Positions 42,997 through 50,270 of a DNA stretch of 64,000 nucleotides are shown here, one piece after another. The stretch is taken from contig NZ_AP025245.1 in the NCBI RefSeq assembly GCF_021655615.1, forward strand, positions 1,302,001 to 1,366,000. Reading direction: 5' to 3'. Position numbers and translations under genes: made by a program. Source of the DNA: Acidianus sp. HS-5 (GTDB lineage Archaea > Thermoproteota > Thermoprotei_A > Sulfolobales > Sulfolobaceae). Under the pieces are notes generated by a model, which saw only the letters and a program-made list of their open reading frames with translations, was not told the DNA's origin and did no database searches. Positions within the stretch are counted from its first letter, which is position 1. Each line of letters starts with the position of its first letter.

Positions 42997-43404
42997 ATGG
43001 ATTTTAAGGTAATAGAAAAAGAGAGTGTTGCATCTTACCTTGGGATGAGAGTTATAGAAGTTAAAGATGGAATATCTAAGTTAGAAATTCCTTATTCTGA
43101 AAGAATATGCAGAAGAGGAGGGGTTCTCCACGGCGGAATGATAATGACTTCAATGGACTATGCAGGAGGGTTAGCAGTAGCTTCAATAAACGATGGAATA
43201 GACCAAGTTACGCAGGAACTTAAGGTTAACTTCCTTGAACCAATGTATGATGGTCCTTTTACTGTTGAGGCAAAAATAGTGAGGAAGGGAAGGACTGCAG
43301 TAGTTGTCGAGATAGAATTTAGGGATTCTGAAGGAAAGTTAGGTGCAGTAGGTTTAGGAACCTGGTATATAATTAGGGATAGGAAAGTGACTAAGGATCC
43401 TTAA
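42997..43404 (+). CDS. Hotdog-fold acyl-CoA thioesterase (PaaI-like)
   Basis: The 135-residue protein has the PaaI/YbgC-type hotdog signature: ERICRRGGVLHGGMIMTSMDYAGGLAVAS with the conserved G-G-V-LHGG turn, DQVTQELKVNFLEPMYDGPFTVEAKIVRKGRTAVVVEIEF. It probably hydrolyses an aryl- or acyl-CoA. The exact substrate is unknown. It ends V-T-K-D-P, and its 3' end overlaps the 3' end of the convergent pseudogene over the palindromic AAGGATCCTT, so both proteins would end KDP. Confidence 0.88.
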   Translation: MDFKVIEKESVASYLGMRVIEVKDGISKLEIPYSERICRRGGVLHGGMIMTSMDYAGGLAVASINDGIDQVTQELKVNFLEPMYDGPFTVEAKIVRKGRTAVVVEIEFRDSEGKLGAVGLGTWYIIRDRKVTKDP

Positions 43405-43708
43405 CTTCAAATTTTTTATAATCCAAAATTAATCCTACCTTGGAAAGTATACCTTCTCCTATTATATTTTCCTCCACTCTGGGATACCATAAGCATCTGC
43501 ATAAGGTTTCATAATTTAGTATTCTGAGTGTAGCGTATTTTTGAACTACTGAAAAACATAACTTCGTAGTCAAACAAATTTCTCCTCCATCGCTTGCCGA
43601 GAAAGGTATTCTATCAAATATCTCAGAAGTAACTATAGTATCTCCTGAAAATCATGTATCGACATAAAACCATTCTTCTATATCTTCTATTATAGCCTTT
43701 ATCCTCAC
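43391..43708 (-). pseudogene. Retropepsin-like aspartic protease gene, stop in the catalytic DTG
   Basis: From GTG 43708 the minus strand reads VRIKAIIEDIEEWFYVDT, then TGA (43652-43654), then in frame FSGDTIVTSEIFDRIPFSASDGGEI, continuing to NYETLCRCLWYPRVEENIIGEGILSKVGLILDYKK and KDP at 43391. DT-stop-FSGD replaces the DTGFSGD active-site loop of archaeal retropepsin-like proteins; GGA to TGA is a single change. The rest of the frame is open and looks intact. A small partner frame overlaps its start. Recent inactivation is the simplest reading; read-through is not supported. Confidence 0.7.
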
Positions 43709-43909
43709 TTAAAATATACCTCTTTAGGGCCTTCAATTCTAACCCTATATTTTATTGTTTTTGCGTAGTTGTATGCTTCTTCTGCTGTTTTTAATTCTTC
43801 TAAAACTTCTCCTTTTAAGTTGATAACCCTATAGGCTCTTTCTGCCGTTATTATAACTAGAAGAAGGAGAAGGAATTAAACCTTCTCCCGCTTTAAGCTG
43901 TTTAAATTC
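43705..43909 (-). pseudogene. Remnant of a small partner gene of the retropepsin-like gene
   Basis: An open minus-strand frame of about 68 codons ends at 43705, overlapping the GTG of the retropepsin-like gene (TGA/GTG). It reads QLKAGEGLIPSPS then VIITAERAYRVINLKGEVLEELKTAEEAYNYAKTIKYR and ends EGPKEVYFK. It looks like a real protein, but no ATG, GTG or TTG lies in frame before it, so the start has been lost or frameshifted. Its 5' part now abuts the leuS promoter. Confidence 0.45.
43865..43887. promoter_or_regulatory. 8-bp inverted repeat upstream of leuS
   Basis: GGAGAAGG and CCTTCTCC are perfect inverted arms around AATTAAA, 60 bases before the leuS start and upstream of its TATA (ATTATTTATATC at 43913-43924). 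It could be an operator, but it also lies in the remnant coding frame on the other strand (GEGLIPSPS), so chance is possible. Confidence 0.3.
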
Positions 43910-43947
43910 TCAAAATTATTTATATCTTCCTATTTGCTATTGATATT

Positions 43948-46707
43948 ATGGACTTTAATGTTATAGCAGAAAAATGGCAGAAAGTTTGGGGAGAAAGGAG
44001 AATTTTTGAAGCAAACATTGATGAGAAAAAACCTAAGTTCTTTATTACAGTTCCTTTTCCTTATACTAATAGTCCTATGCACATAGGCCACGGTAGGACT
44101 TACGCTACTGCGGATATTTACGCAAGGTACATGAGAATGAAAGGATATAACGTTCTATTTCCCTTTGCTTTCCAGTTCACAGGAACTCCGATACTTTCAG
44201 TCGCAGATTCAATAAAGAGAGGAGACCAAGATATTATCGACTTCTTTAAGACCGTTTACGAAATAGATGAAGAGAAGATAAAGGAGCTTTCTGACCCATA
44301 TAAGCTGGCAGAGTATTTTAGGCAGGAGATGGAGAAGACTGCAAAAGCTATAGGTTTAAGCGTTGATTGGAGGAGGAGTTTTACCACTATTGATGAGAGG
44401 TTTTCCTCATTAATTCAATGGCAATTTAAGAAATTAAAGGATAAGGGTAAATTGATTAAGGAAACTGACGCTGTAGGTTATTGCCCTAGAGACCAATTCC
44501 CGGTAGGGATGCATGATACTAAAGGAGACGTTGAACCTGAAATAGAAAAGCTTGACGTTATACTCTTCGAAGGGGAGTACTTTTATCCAGTAGCTACATC
44601 AAGACCCGAGACAGTATTTGCCGGAATAGGAATTGTAATTAATCCTTTAACGACTTACGTGATTGCAGAATATTCTGGAAAGAAAATTTTGTTATCTAAA
44701 GAGGCATTTGAAAAGCTTTCTTATCAGAAGGACTTAAAGATGATAGGAGAAATCAAACCGGATGAGCTAATAGGCAAGGAAGCTGTAAATCCGGTAACTA
44801 AAAAGAAGGTTAATGTCTTTTTAAGTAAGTTTGTAGACCCATCCTTCGGTACTGGGTTAGTAATGCTTACTCCGGCTCACGATCCTATACATAAGGTAAT
44901 TGCTGAGGATAATGGGGTTCATGATTATTATGCAGTAATATCTTCCCCCGGCCTGCCTGAAATTCCCACTGAAGGAATAGATATTAGAGACATGGCAGAA
45001 CTGAAGGACTTTGCGGATCAAATATACAGGACTGAGTACTATAAGGGTATAATGACGGATGTTTCTACATACGTTCCAGATTATATGAGACAGTACGTAA
45101 AAGAAATGATCTCAGGAAAGCCCGTAAAAGATGCCAGAATCTCTACAATAGAACTACTTAACAGTGTTGGAAGGCATGATACTATTTATGAGATAATGAA
45201 CGGACCTATTTATTGTAGATGCGGTGCACAGATAGTAGTAAAGATAATAAAAGATCAGTGGTTTATAGCTTATGACGATCCTGAGTGGAAGGTCGCAGTT
45301 CTGAACTCTTTAGATAACATCAATTTCGTTCCTCAGGAAGTTAGGAAAGATTTGGAAAAATCAATATTCAATTTAAGGAAGAGAGCTGTAGGAAGAAGCA
45401 GAGGTTTAGGAGTTAAACTACCTTGGGATGAGAGCGAAATAATTGACAGCTTATCAGATTCTACTATTTATACAGCATTTTATACAATTTCTCACAAGCT
45501 TAAGAAAGCCAACGATAAACTTTTTGATTACGTATTTTTAGGTTTAGGAAATCCTGAGGAGATAAGTAAAGATCTAGGGGTAAGCAAAGAAGAAGTAGAA
45601 GAATTAAGGAAAGAATACAATTATTGGTATCCGGTAGATTCAAGGCATAGCGGAAGGGACTTAATACAGAATCATATTCCTTATTATATTTACAATCATC
45701 TGGAGATCTTAGGAAAGTTGCCAAGACAGATTGTAATAAACGGTTTTGTAAGGGTAGGAGGAAAGAAGATGAGCAAGAGCTTCAGAAACGTTTATCCTCT
45801 CAGTAAGGCTATAAAAGAGTACGGCGTAGACCCCGTTAGGATAGTTTTATCCACTCCAAAGCTTTCAGAAGATGTAGAGTTTAACTCTACTGTGGTTACG
45901 TCTACTGCAGAACAGCTTAAGAGAATTTACTCCCTTGTGGGTGAATTGCTTGCTACAAAAGGCGATAATTTTGGTGTAGCTGAAAAATGGCTTTCAAGTA
46001 TAATGAGCGAGAGAGTAAGAACAGTTGATGAAAATATGAAGAATCTTGACTTCTTTACCGCATACAATGTAGTTCTATACGACATTTATAACGTAATAAA
46101 GGATTATTTGGATTTCACTAGCGGAATAAATACAGAGCTTTTGAAGAAGTCGATTTCAGCATGGATAAGGATGCTTTATCCTGCGGCTCCTCACATAGCT
46201 GAAGAACTGTGGAGTAAAGCTTTTTCAGGCTTAGTTGCAGAGCAGGAATATCCGAAGCCTGAGGAGTTTACAATTTATCCAGATGCCGTTGTTGAAAAAG
46301 GATACATAGATTATGTTGTAAGCGAAATAAAGGAGCTAGAAAGGATAGTTGGAGAGGGAGAAAAGGCTGTATTATACGTAAATAATGACTTATCTTTAGC
46401 TAAAGATACAGCTAAAGCCATAGAAGAAGGGCAGAATGCACTCGAATTTGCGGGAGGAAATGAAAGGCTAGAAAAAGCATATTCATCGATGAAGGCTTAT
46501 GACGATCTTTTCATGAAATCTTTACTTACCTTACAAGATTTTGACGAGATAAGGACTTTGGCTAATTATGCAAATTACATAATGAGTAAGACTAACTTAG
46601 GTCAAATAATGATTTACGATAGTAATGATATAAACGCTCCAGACTTTAAGGGCAAGAAGTCTCAAGCATTGCCTCTATCTCCTTCTATAGTAATATTCTC
46701 TAGCTAA
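43948..46707 (+). CDS. leuS: Leucyl-tRNA synthetase paralog with altered editing site (LeuRS-I type)
   Basis: The 919-residue protein has the class Ia catalytic motifs intact: HIGH at 45-48 (PMHIGHGRT) and KMSKS at 607-611. The CP1 editing domain is altered. The T-rich loop is T217-SRPETV rather than TTRPETV, and the segment normally PAHAPFDH reads PAHDPIHK (309-316), so the universally conserved editing Asp is H315. Sulfolobaceae carry two LeuRS genes, a canonical LeuRS-F and an editing-altered LeuRS-I that is not essential but supports growth; this one fits LeuRS-I. The TATA at 43913-43924 predicts a leaderless transcript. Confidence 0.88.
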   Translation: MDFNVIAEKWQKVWGERRIFEANIDEKKPKFFITVPFPYTNSPMHIGHGRTYATADIYARYMRMKGYNVLFPFAFQFTGTPILSVADSIKRGDQDIIDFFKTVYEIDEEKIKELSDPYKLAEYFRQEMEKTAKAIGLSVDWRRSFTTIDERFSSLIQWQFKKLKDKGKLIKETDAVGYCPRDQFPVGMHDTKGDVEPEIEKLDVILFEGEYFYPVATSRPETVFAGIGIVINPLTTYVIAEYSGKKILLSKEAFEKLSYQKDLKMIGEIKPDELIGKEAVNPVTKKKVNVFLSKFVDPSFGTGLVMLTPAHDPIHKVIAEDNGVHDYYAVISSPGLPEIPTEGIDIRDMAELKDFADQIYRTEYYKGIMTDVSTYVPDYMRQYVKEMISGKPVKDARISTIELLNSVGRHDTIYEIMNGPIYCRCGAQIVVKIIKDQWFIAYDDPEWKVAVLNSLDNINFVPQEVRKDLEKSIFNLRKRAVGRSRGLGVKLPWDESEIIDSLSDSTIYTAFYTISHKLKKANDKLFDYVFLGLGNPEEISKDLGVSKEEVEELRKEYNYWYPVDSRHSGRDLIQNHIPYYIYNHLEILGKLPRQIVINGFVRVGGKKMSKSFRNVYPLSKAIKEYGVDPVRIVLSTPKLSEDVEFNSTVVTSTAEQLKRIYSLVGELLATKGDNFGVAEKWLSSIMSERVRTVDENMKNLDFFTAYNVVLYDIYNVIKDYLDFTSGINTELLKKSISAWIRMLYPAAPHIAEELWSKAFSGLVAEQEYPKPEEFTIYPDAVVEKGYIDYVVSEIKELERIVGEGEKAVLYVNNDLSLAKDTAKAIEEGQNALEFAGGNERLEKAYSSMKAYDDLFMKSLLTLQDFDEIRTLANYANYIMSKTNLGQIMIYDSNDINAPDFKGKKSQALPLSPSIVIFSS

Positions 46708-47041
46708 TAAGTAATAAAATTGTATTTTTAACAATATGTCCCAAAGCCTTTGCTGTTACTAAATCCAGTCCACACTCATGAAACCCATCTTCATGGAGCT
46801 TCCAAGCAGATTTCCACATTTTAAGCGTCCCTGGATATTTTTCGTTAATTAATCTTGCAGCTTTAAATAATATTTCAGATTTCCATCTACCTTTTTTATT
46901 AACTTCTGAAATAATTTGTGTTAAGTTTAACGTCTTGGAAAGTGTTTTTATTGCTTCTTCTGCGGCTTTATAATATTTTTCTGATGCTTGTACTATGTCG
47001 CCTTTTTCTAGTAGTTCATCAGCTTCTTTCAAGTACTTCAT
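46700..47041 (-). CDS. PaREP1-family protein, third tandem copy with different C-terminus
   Basis: ATG 47041 is chosen (TTG 47065 is in frame upstream). The N-terminal MKYLKEADELLEKGDIVQASEKYYKAAEEAIKTLS is identical to the other two copies, the typical PaREP1 (PF05942) HEPN-like helix pair. The C-terminal half (KTLNLTQIISEVNKKGRWKSEILFKAARLINEKYPGTLKMWKSAWKLHEDGF) is a different but equally PaREP1-like sequence. It overlaps leuS by eight bases at the 3' ends. Function unknown; the family is typical of thermophilic archaea. Confidence 0.75.
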   Translation of the reverse strand: MKYLKEADELLEKGDIVQASEKYYKAAEEAIKTLSKTLNLTQIISEVNKKGRWKSEILFKAARLINEKYPGTLKMWKSAWKLHEDGFHECGLDLVTAKALGHIVKNTILLLIS

Positions 47042-47656
47042 TATATTTTGCGTTTGCAATTTCAACTAGCTTTTTTACATCTTTTATTAAAATTTTTAGT
47101 GTATCTTCATCGAGATTAGCTGTATAAAGAGCTGTAGCACTATTCCAATAATCTAGAATATCATCACCTAAAATCTTTGATATTTCTAAAGCTACTCTAT
47201 TAATTGAAGCTAGATTCCAATTCTCTGGATTTATTTTAAGATATATTGAAAGTGTTTTTATTGCTTCTTCTGCGGCTTTATAATATTTTTCTGATGCTTG
47301 TACTATGTCGCCTTTTTCTAGTAGTTCATCAGCTTCTTTCAAGTACTTCATTATATTTTGCGTTTGCAATTTCAACTAGCTTTTTTACATCTTTTATTAA
47401 AATTTTTAGTGTATCTTCATCGAGATTAGCTGTATAAAGAGCTGTAGCACTATTCCAATAATCTAGAATATCATCACCTAAAATCTTTGATATTTCTAAA
47501 GCTACTCTATTAATTGAAGCTAGATTCCAATTCTCTGGATTTATTTTAAGATATATTGAAAGTGTTTTTATTGCTTCTTCTGCGGCTTTATAATATTTTT
47601 CTGATGCTTGTACTATGTCGCCTTTTTCTAGTAGTTCATCAGCTTCTTTCAAGTAC
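46938..47656. repeat. Perfect 310-bp tandem repeat (2.3 copies) across PaREP1 genes
   Basis: The sequence repeats with a period of exactly 310 bases: AGTGTTTTTATTGCTTC starts at 46941, 47251 and 47561. The repeated block runs 46938-47656, arranged as a 99-base unit present three times (46938-47036, 47248-47346, 47558-47656) and a 211-base unit present twice. No difference between copies was seen. The repeat moves each PaREP1 stop and the following start together, so gene overlap is preserved. Confidence 0.85.
47019..47351 (-). CDS. PaREP1-family protein, second tandem copy
   Basis: ATG 47351 gives a 110-residue protein identical, after the first few residues, to the C-terminal 107 residues of the first copy (KEADELLEKGDIVQASEKYYKAAEEAIKTLS through NAKYNEVLERS). 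It overlaps both neighbours by 23 bases, the upstream gene's last codons containing this gene's start. It is all-helical, without catalytic motif. This exact duplicate was produced by the 310-bp tandem repeat and probably arose very recently. Confidence 0.7.
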   Translation of the reverse strand: MKYLKEADELLEKGDIVQASEKYYKAAEEAIKTLSIYLKINPENWNLASINRVALEISKILGDDILDYWNSATALYTANLDEDTLKILIKDVKKLVEIANAKYNEVLERS

Positions 47657-47712
47657 GTGTTAGCAGAACTTTTGAGAACCTTTTTCACAAGTAGAAATGT
47701 GTTTTTTATCAA
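47329..47712 (-). CDS. PaREP1-family protein, first tandem copy
   Basis: The 127-residue protein starts at TTG 47712 or GTG 47688; the N-terminus (MIKNTFLLVKKVLKSSANT) is unique, then it joins the repeated module at the Tyr codon of TYLKEADELLEK. The second half (IYLKINPENWNLASINRVALEISKILGDDILDYWNSATALYTANLDEDTLKILIKDVKKLVEIANAKY) is a typical PaREP1 helical end. It heads the minus-strand tandem array. The unique N-terminus marks the ancestral border of the duplication. Confidence 0.7.
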   Translation of the reverse strand: MIKNTFLLVKKVLKSSANTYLKEADELLEKGDIVQASEKYYKAAEEAIKTLSIYLKINPENWNLASINRVALEISKILGDDILDYWNSATALYTANLDEDTLKILIKDVKKLVEIANAKYNEVLERS

Positions 47713-47897
47713 AATAAAGTCTTTACGAAAATTTCGTTAGGTCTAACTATTTATTTTGTTAAAATTCTTTATTCTCAAACTTTTTTGTATAAATTTTTCT
47801 CAAAGCAAAATACAATAACTCTCATTAAGTAAATTTAAGCCTTTACGTCAGTTTCTTTCTAAGAAATCCTAAATACCGTTAAAAGAAGTTATTGATT

Positions 47898-49070
47898 ATG
47901 AAAAAGGTTGTAATAGTCGGCGGCGGAATAGCTGGAATGGGAATTGCAAATACTTTAGCTGAGAAACTTAAAGGAAAAGCTGAAGTTACTGTAATAAACA
48001 AGGAGGACTTTTATTTTGCAGGACCTAGCAGACCTCTGATTTTAACTGGAGAGCAGGACTATCATAGAATAATCAGGGGTTATGAAAACGTAGGAAGTAA
48101 AGGAATAAACCTAGTTGTAGGTAATGTATACAAAGTGGATCCTGACAATAGAAAAGTTTACGTAAGCGAGTCAACTTTTGGAGAGAAAGAAGCTTTAGAT
48201 TATGACTACTTAGTTTTAGCTCCGGGAATAGTGTTTGACGGATCTAAAATAACTGGATATGAGAAATACTGGTGGAAGAATGCTACAGTTTACGATCCTG
48301 GTAGGGTTAACGTATTGAAAGAAAGGTTATGGACTGAAAATGAAGGAACTGTAGTAATCTATGCTCCTAAAGCACCTTATAGATGTGCTCCAGCACCAAC
48401 TGAGACTACGTTACTTTCTCATACAATATTAACTCATAGAGGAGTCAGGCAAAAGTTCAATATAATCCACATAGACGCTAACGATAAGACCCAACCGCCG
48501 TTTGCAATGGATATCGTAAAGCAGACATATGAAAAGGCTGGAATTCAGCTAGTCACTGGTCAAGAGATTACAGAAATAGGAGAGAACTACGTAGTTACAA
48601 GCTCAGGAGAAAAATACAATTTTACTATCTTAGCGATGTTAGAGCCTAATAGAGGACCCAGATTCATTGATGAGGCAGGATTAGGTAAAGGTTACGTGGA
48701 TGTTAGATCCCCACAAGATTTGAGGCATCCAAAGTACGATGATGTGTTATCTGCAGGAGACGCAGCAAAGCTACCTTTCCCAAAGAATCAGGAAATCGCA
48801 TTCGAGAGCGCAATGTTTGCTGCTAATAAAATCCTTGAAATGGAGGGAGTAAGCGAGAAAGTTCCTGTCCAGTACGCGTTTGTAGGCTGGGCATATATGG
48901 GTAACCTTGAAGGTAAATTAGAGACGTTAAGTATGCAATTTCAGATGGATTTAACTACACAACCACCGAAGCCCACAAAGGACCCGCAGTTAAAGAGAGA
49001 TTATACAATACAGAAGGATAGATGGGAACAAGCATACTTAGAAAAATTATTCGGATATAAAGCTGTTTAA
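47898..49070 (+). CDS. Sulfide:quinone oxidoreductase-like FAD flavoprotein with one Cys
   Basis: ATG 47898 is preferred over TTG 47892; the protein is 390 residues. The FAD-binding GGGIAGMGIANTLAEKL, the segment LDYDYLVLAPGIVFDG and the second dinucleotide site VLSAGDAAKLPFPKN place it in the FCC/SQR flavoprotein group. The sequence PYRCAPAPTETTLLSH contains the first redox Cys of the family. No second Cys exists anywhere, whereas Sulfolobales SQR and FccB use a pair. It could oxidise sulfide with one Cys and a bound polysulfide, or serve a different reaction. C-terminal AYMGNLEGKLETLSMQF may associate with the membrane. Confidence 0.8.
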   Translation: MKKVVIVGGGIAGMGIANTLAEKLKGKAEVTVINKEDFYFAGPSRPLILTGEQDYHRIIRGYENVGSKGINLVVGNVYKVDPDNRKVYVSESTFGEKEALDYDYLVLAPGIVFDGSKITGYEKYWWKNATVYDPGRVNVLKERLWTENEGTVVIYAPKAPYRCAPAPTETTLLSHTILTHRGVRQKFNIIHIDANDKTQPPFAMDIVKQTYEKAGIQLVTGQEITEIGENYVVTSSGEKYNFTILAMLEPNRGPRFIDEAGLGKGYVDVRSPQDLRHPKYDDVLSAGDAAKLPFPKNQEIAFESAMFAANKILEMEGVSEKVPVQYAFVGWAYMGNLEGKLETLSMQFQMDLTTQPPKPTKDPQLKRDYTIQKDRWEQAYLEKLFGYKAV

Positions 49071-49071
49071 C

Positions 49072-50178
49072 CTAAAAGAAATTTTTTATTATTGTTGTTG
49101 TTATTTTTTTCATTTTTTCTAAGTGATTCATTATGTCTTCTTCTGTGTGTGCTTTGCTTATTGTCCACTGTGAATCGTAATTACTCATTGGGATTATTCC
49201 TTCGTTTAACATTCCTTTAAAATATTTATTCCATTTTTTAACATCAATTTCTAAGAATTCTGAATATTTCCTAGGAGGTTCATCTCTGAAGTAAATTGTA
49301 CCACTAATTCCCCAACCTACTACTGAAGCTTTATCACCTACTAAATCCTTGTAAGCTTTGATGAGGATATCATTAAGTCTCATCATTTCATATAGGCTTT
49401 CTTCGTTTAATTCATCAAGAGTTATACCTAAGGCTTTAATTGAAATAGGACTTACTTTTACGTAGTCTTCTTCCTTATGATTTATTCCTACTATGCCTAT
49501 AGGAATACTTCCTGCTAAAGATCTACCATATAGTATAATATCAGGCTTAATTCCCAAGTATTCTGATGCTCCTTTGAAATGTTTTCCTCCTGTCTTTATT
49601 TCATCGGCTATAGTTATAATTCCGTATTTTTTAGAAATTTCCATTAGCTCTTTAATGAATTCTTTCTCTGGGATTACTATTCCCATATGAGTTGCTATTG
49701 GCTCGAAGAGTACTGCTGAAATTTCCTTATAATTTTGTTTTATTATTTTTTCCAGACAGTCTAAATTATTCCATTCTGCAATTATTTCTTCTCCTAAGTC
49801 GCATTTCTTTATTAAATCGTTTTGACCGAACCTTAATATTTTCCTTCTTCCAGTGAGTTGTTTAGCTAAGTTAACAGCATAAATTTTAGCCTGCTTTTCA
49901 GTTGAAAATATTTTAACTGATTTTAAGGAAAATCTTTGTTTGAGCTTTTCAATAACTTCCTTTTGTCTAATATTTCCTTCCGTTATTACGTTTACTAGCT
50001 CAGGATTTCCATAGCCCAGTAATGCGTTTCCATTTGACATGTCAAAGTCTATGTACTCGTTATTTCCTATATCCCATACTTTGCTTCCTTTCCCTCGTTT
50101 TAGAATAGGTAACTTATGGGTTACTTTTAAAACAGGGAAGGATTCTTCGTAAAAAACCTTCAGATGCGAGTGCATCAT
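49072..50178 (-). CDS. HemL-like (class III aminotransferase fold) protein lacking the PLP lysine
   Basis: ATG 50178 is chosen; TTG 50199 lies upstream of it, and a TATA near 50204-50214 favours the shorter form (368 residues). The fold markers of glutamate-1-semialdehyde aminomutase and class III aminotransferases are present: VWDIGNNEYIDFDMSNGNALLGYGNP, FEPIATHMGIV, IIADEIKTGGKHF. The strand before the active-site lysine reads PDIILYGRSLAGSIPIG, where relatives have GK-IGGG-P-G; the lysine is R219 (AGA). The protein is about 50 residues shorter than HemL. It probably cannot form the PLP aldimine and may be a regulatory or repurposed paralog. Confidence 0.72.
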   Translation of the reverse strand: MMHSHLKVFYEESFPVLKVTHKLPILKRGKGSKVWDIGNNEYIDFDMSNGNALLGYGNPELVNVITEGNIRQKEVIEKLKQRFSLKSVKIFSTEKQAKIYAVNLAKQLTGRRKILRFGQNDLIKKCDLGEEIIAEWNNLDCLEKIIKQNYKEISAVLFEPIATHMGIVIPEKEFIKELMEISKKYGIITIADEIKTGGKHFKGASEYLGIKPDIILYGRSLAGSIPIGIVGINHKEEDYVKVSPISIKALGITLDELNEESLYEMMRLNDILIKAYKDLVGDKASVVGWGISGTIYFRDEPPRKYSEFLEIDVKKWNKYFKGMLNEGIIPMSNYDSQWTISKAHTEEDIMNHLEKMKKITTTIIKNFF

Positions 50179-50270
50179 TCCACCGAATATTTTTACCAAA
50201 TATAATATGCATGGGGGTATTAATATAGTTTTGGATTGTACATATTACGTTTTTATTGAACAGTTTTAAA

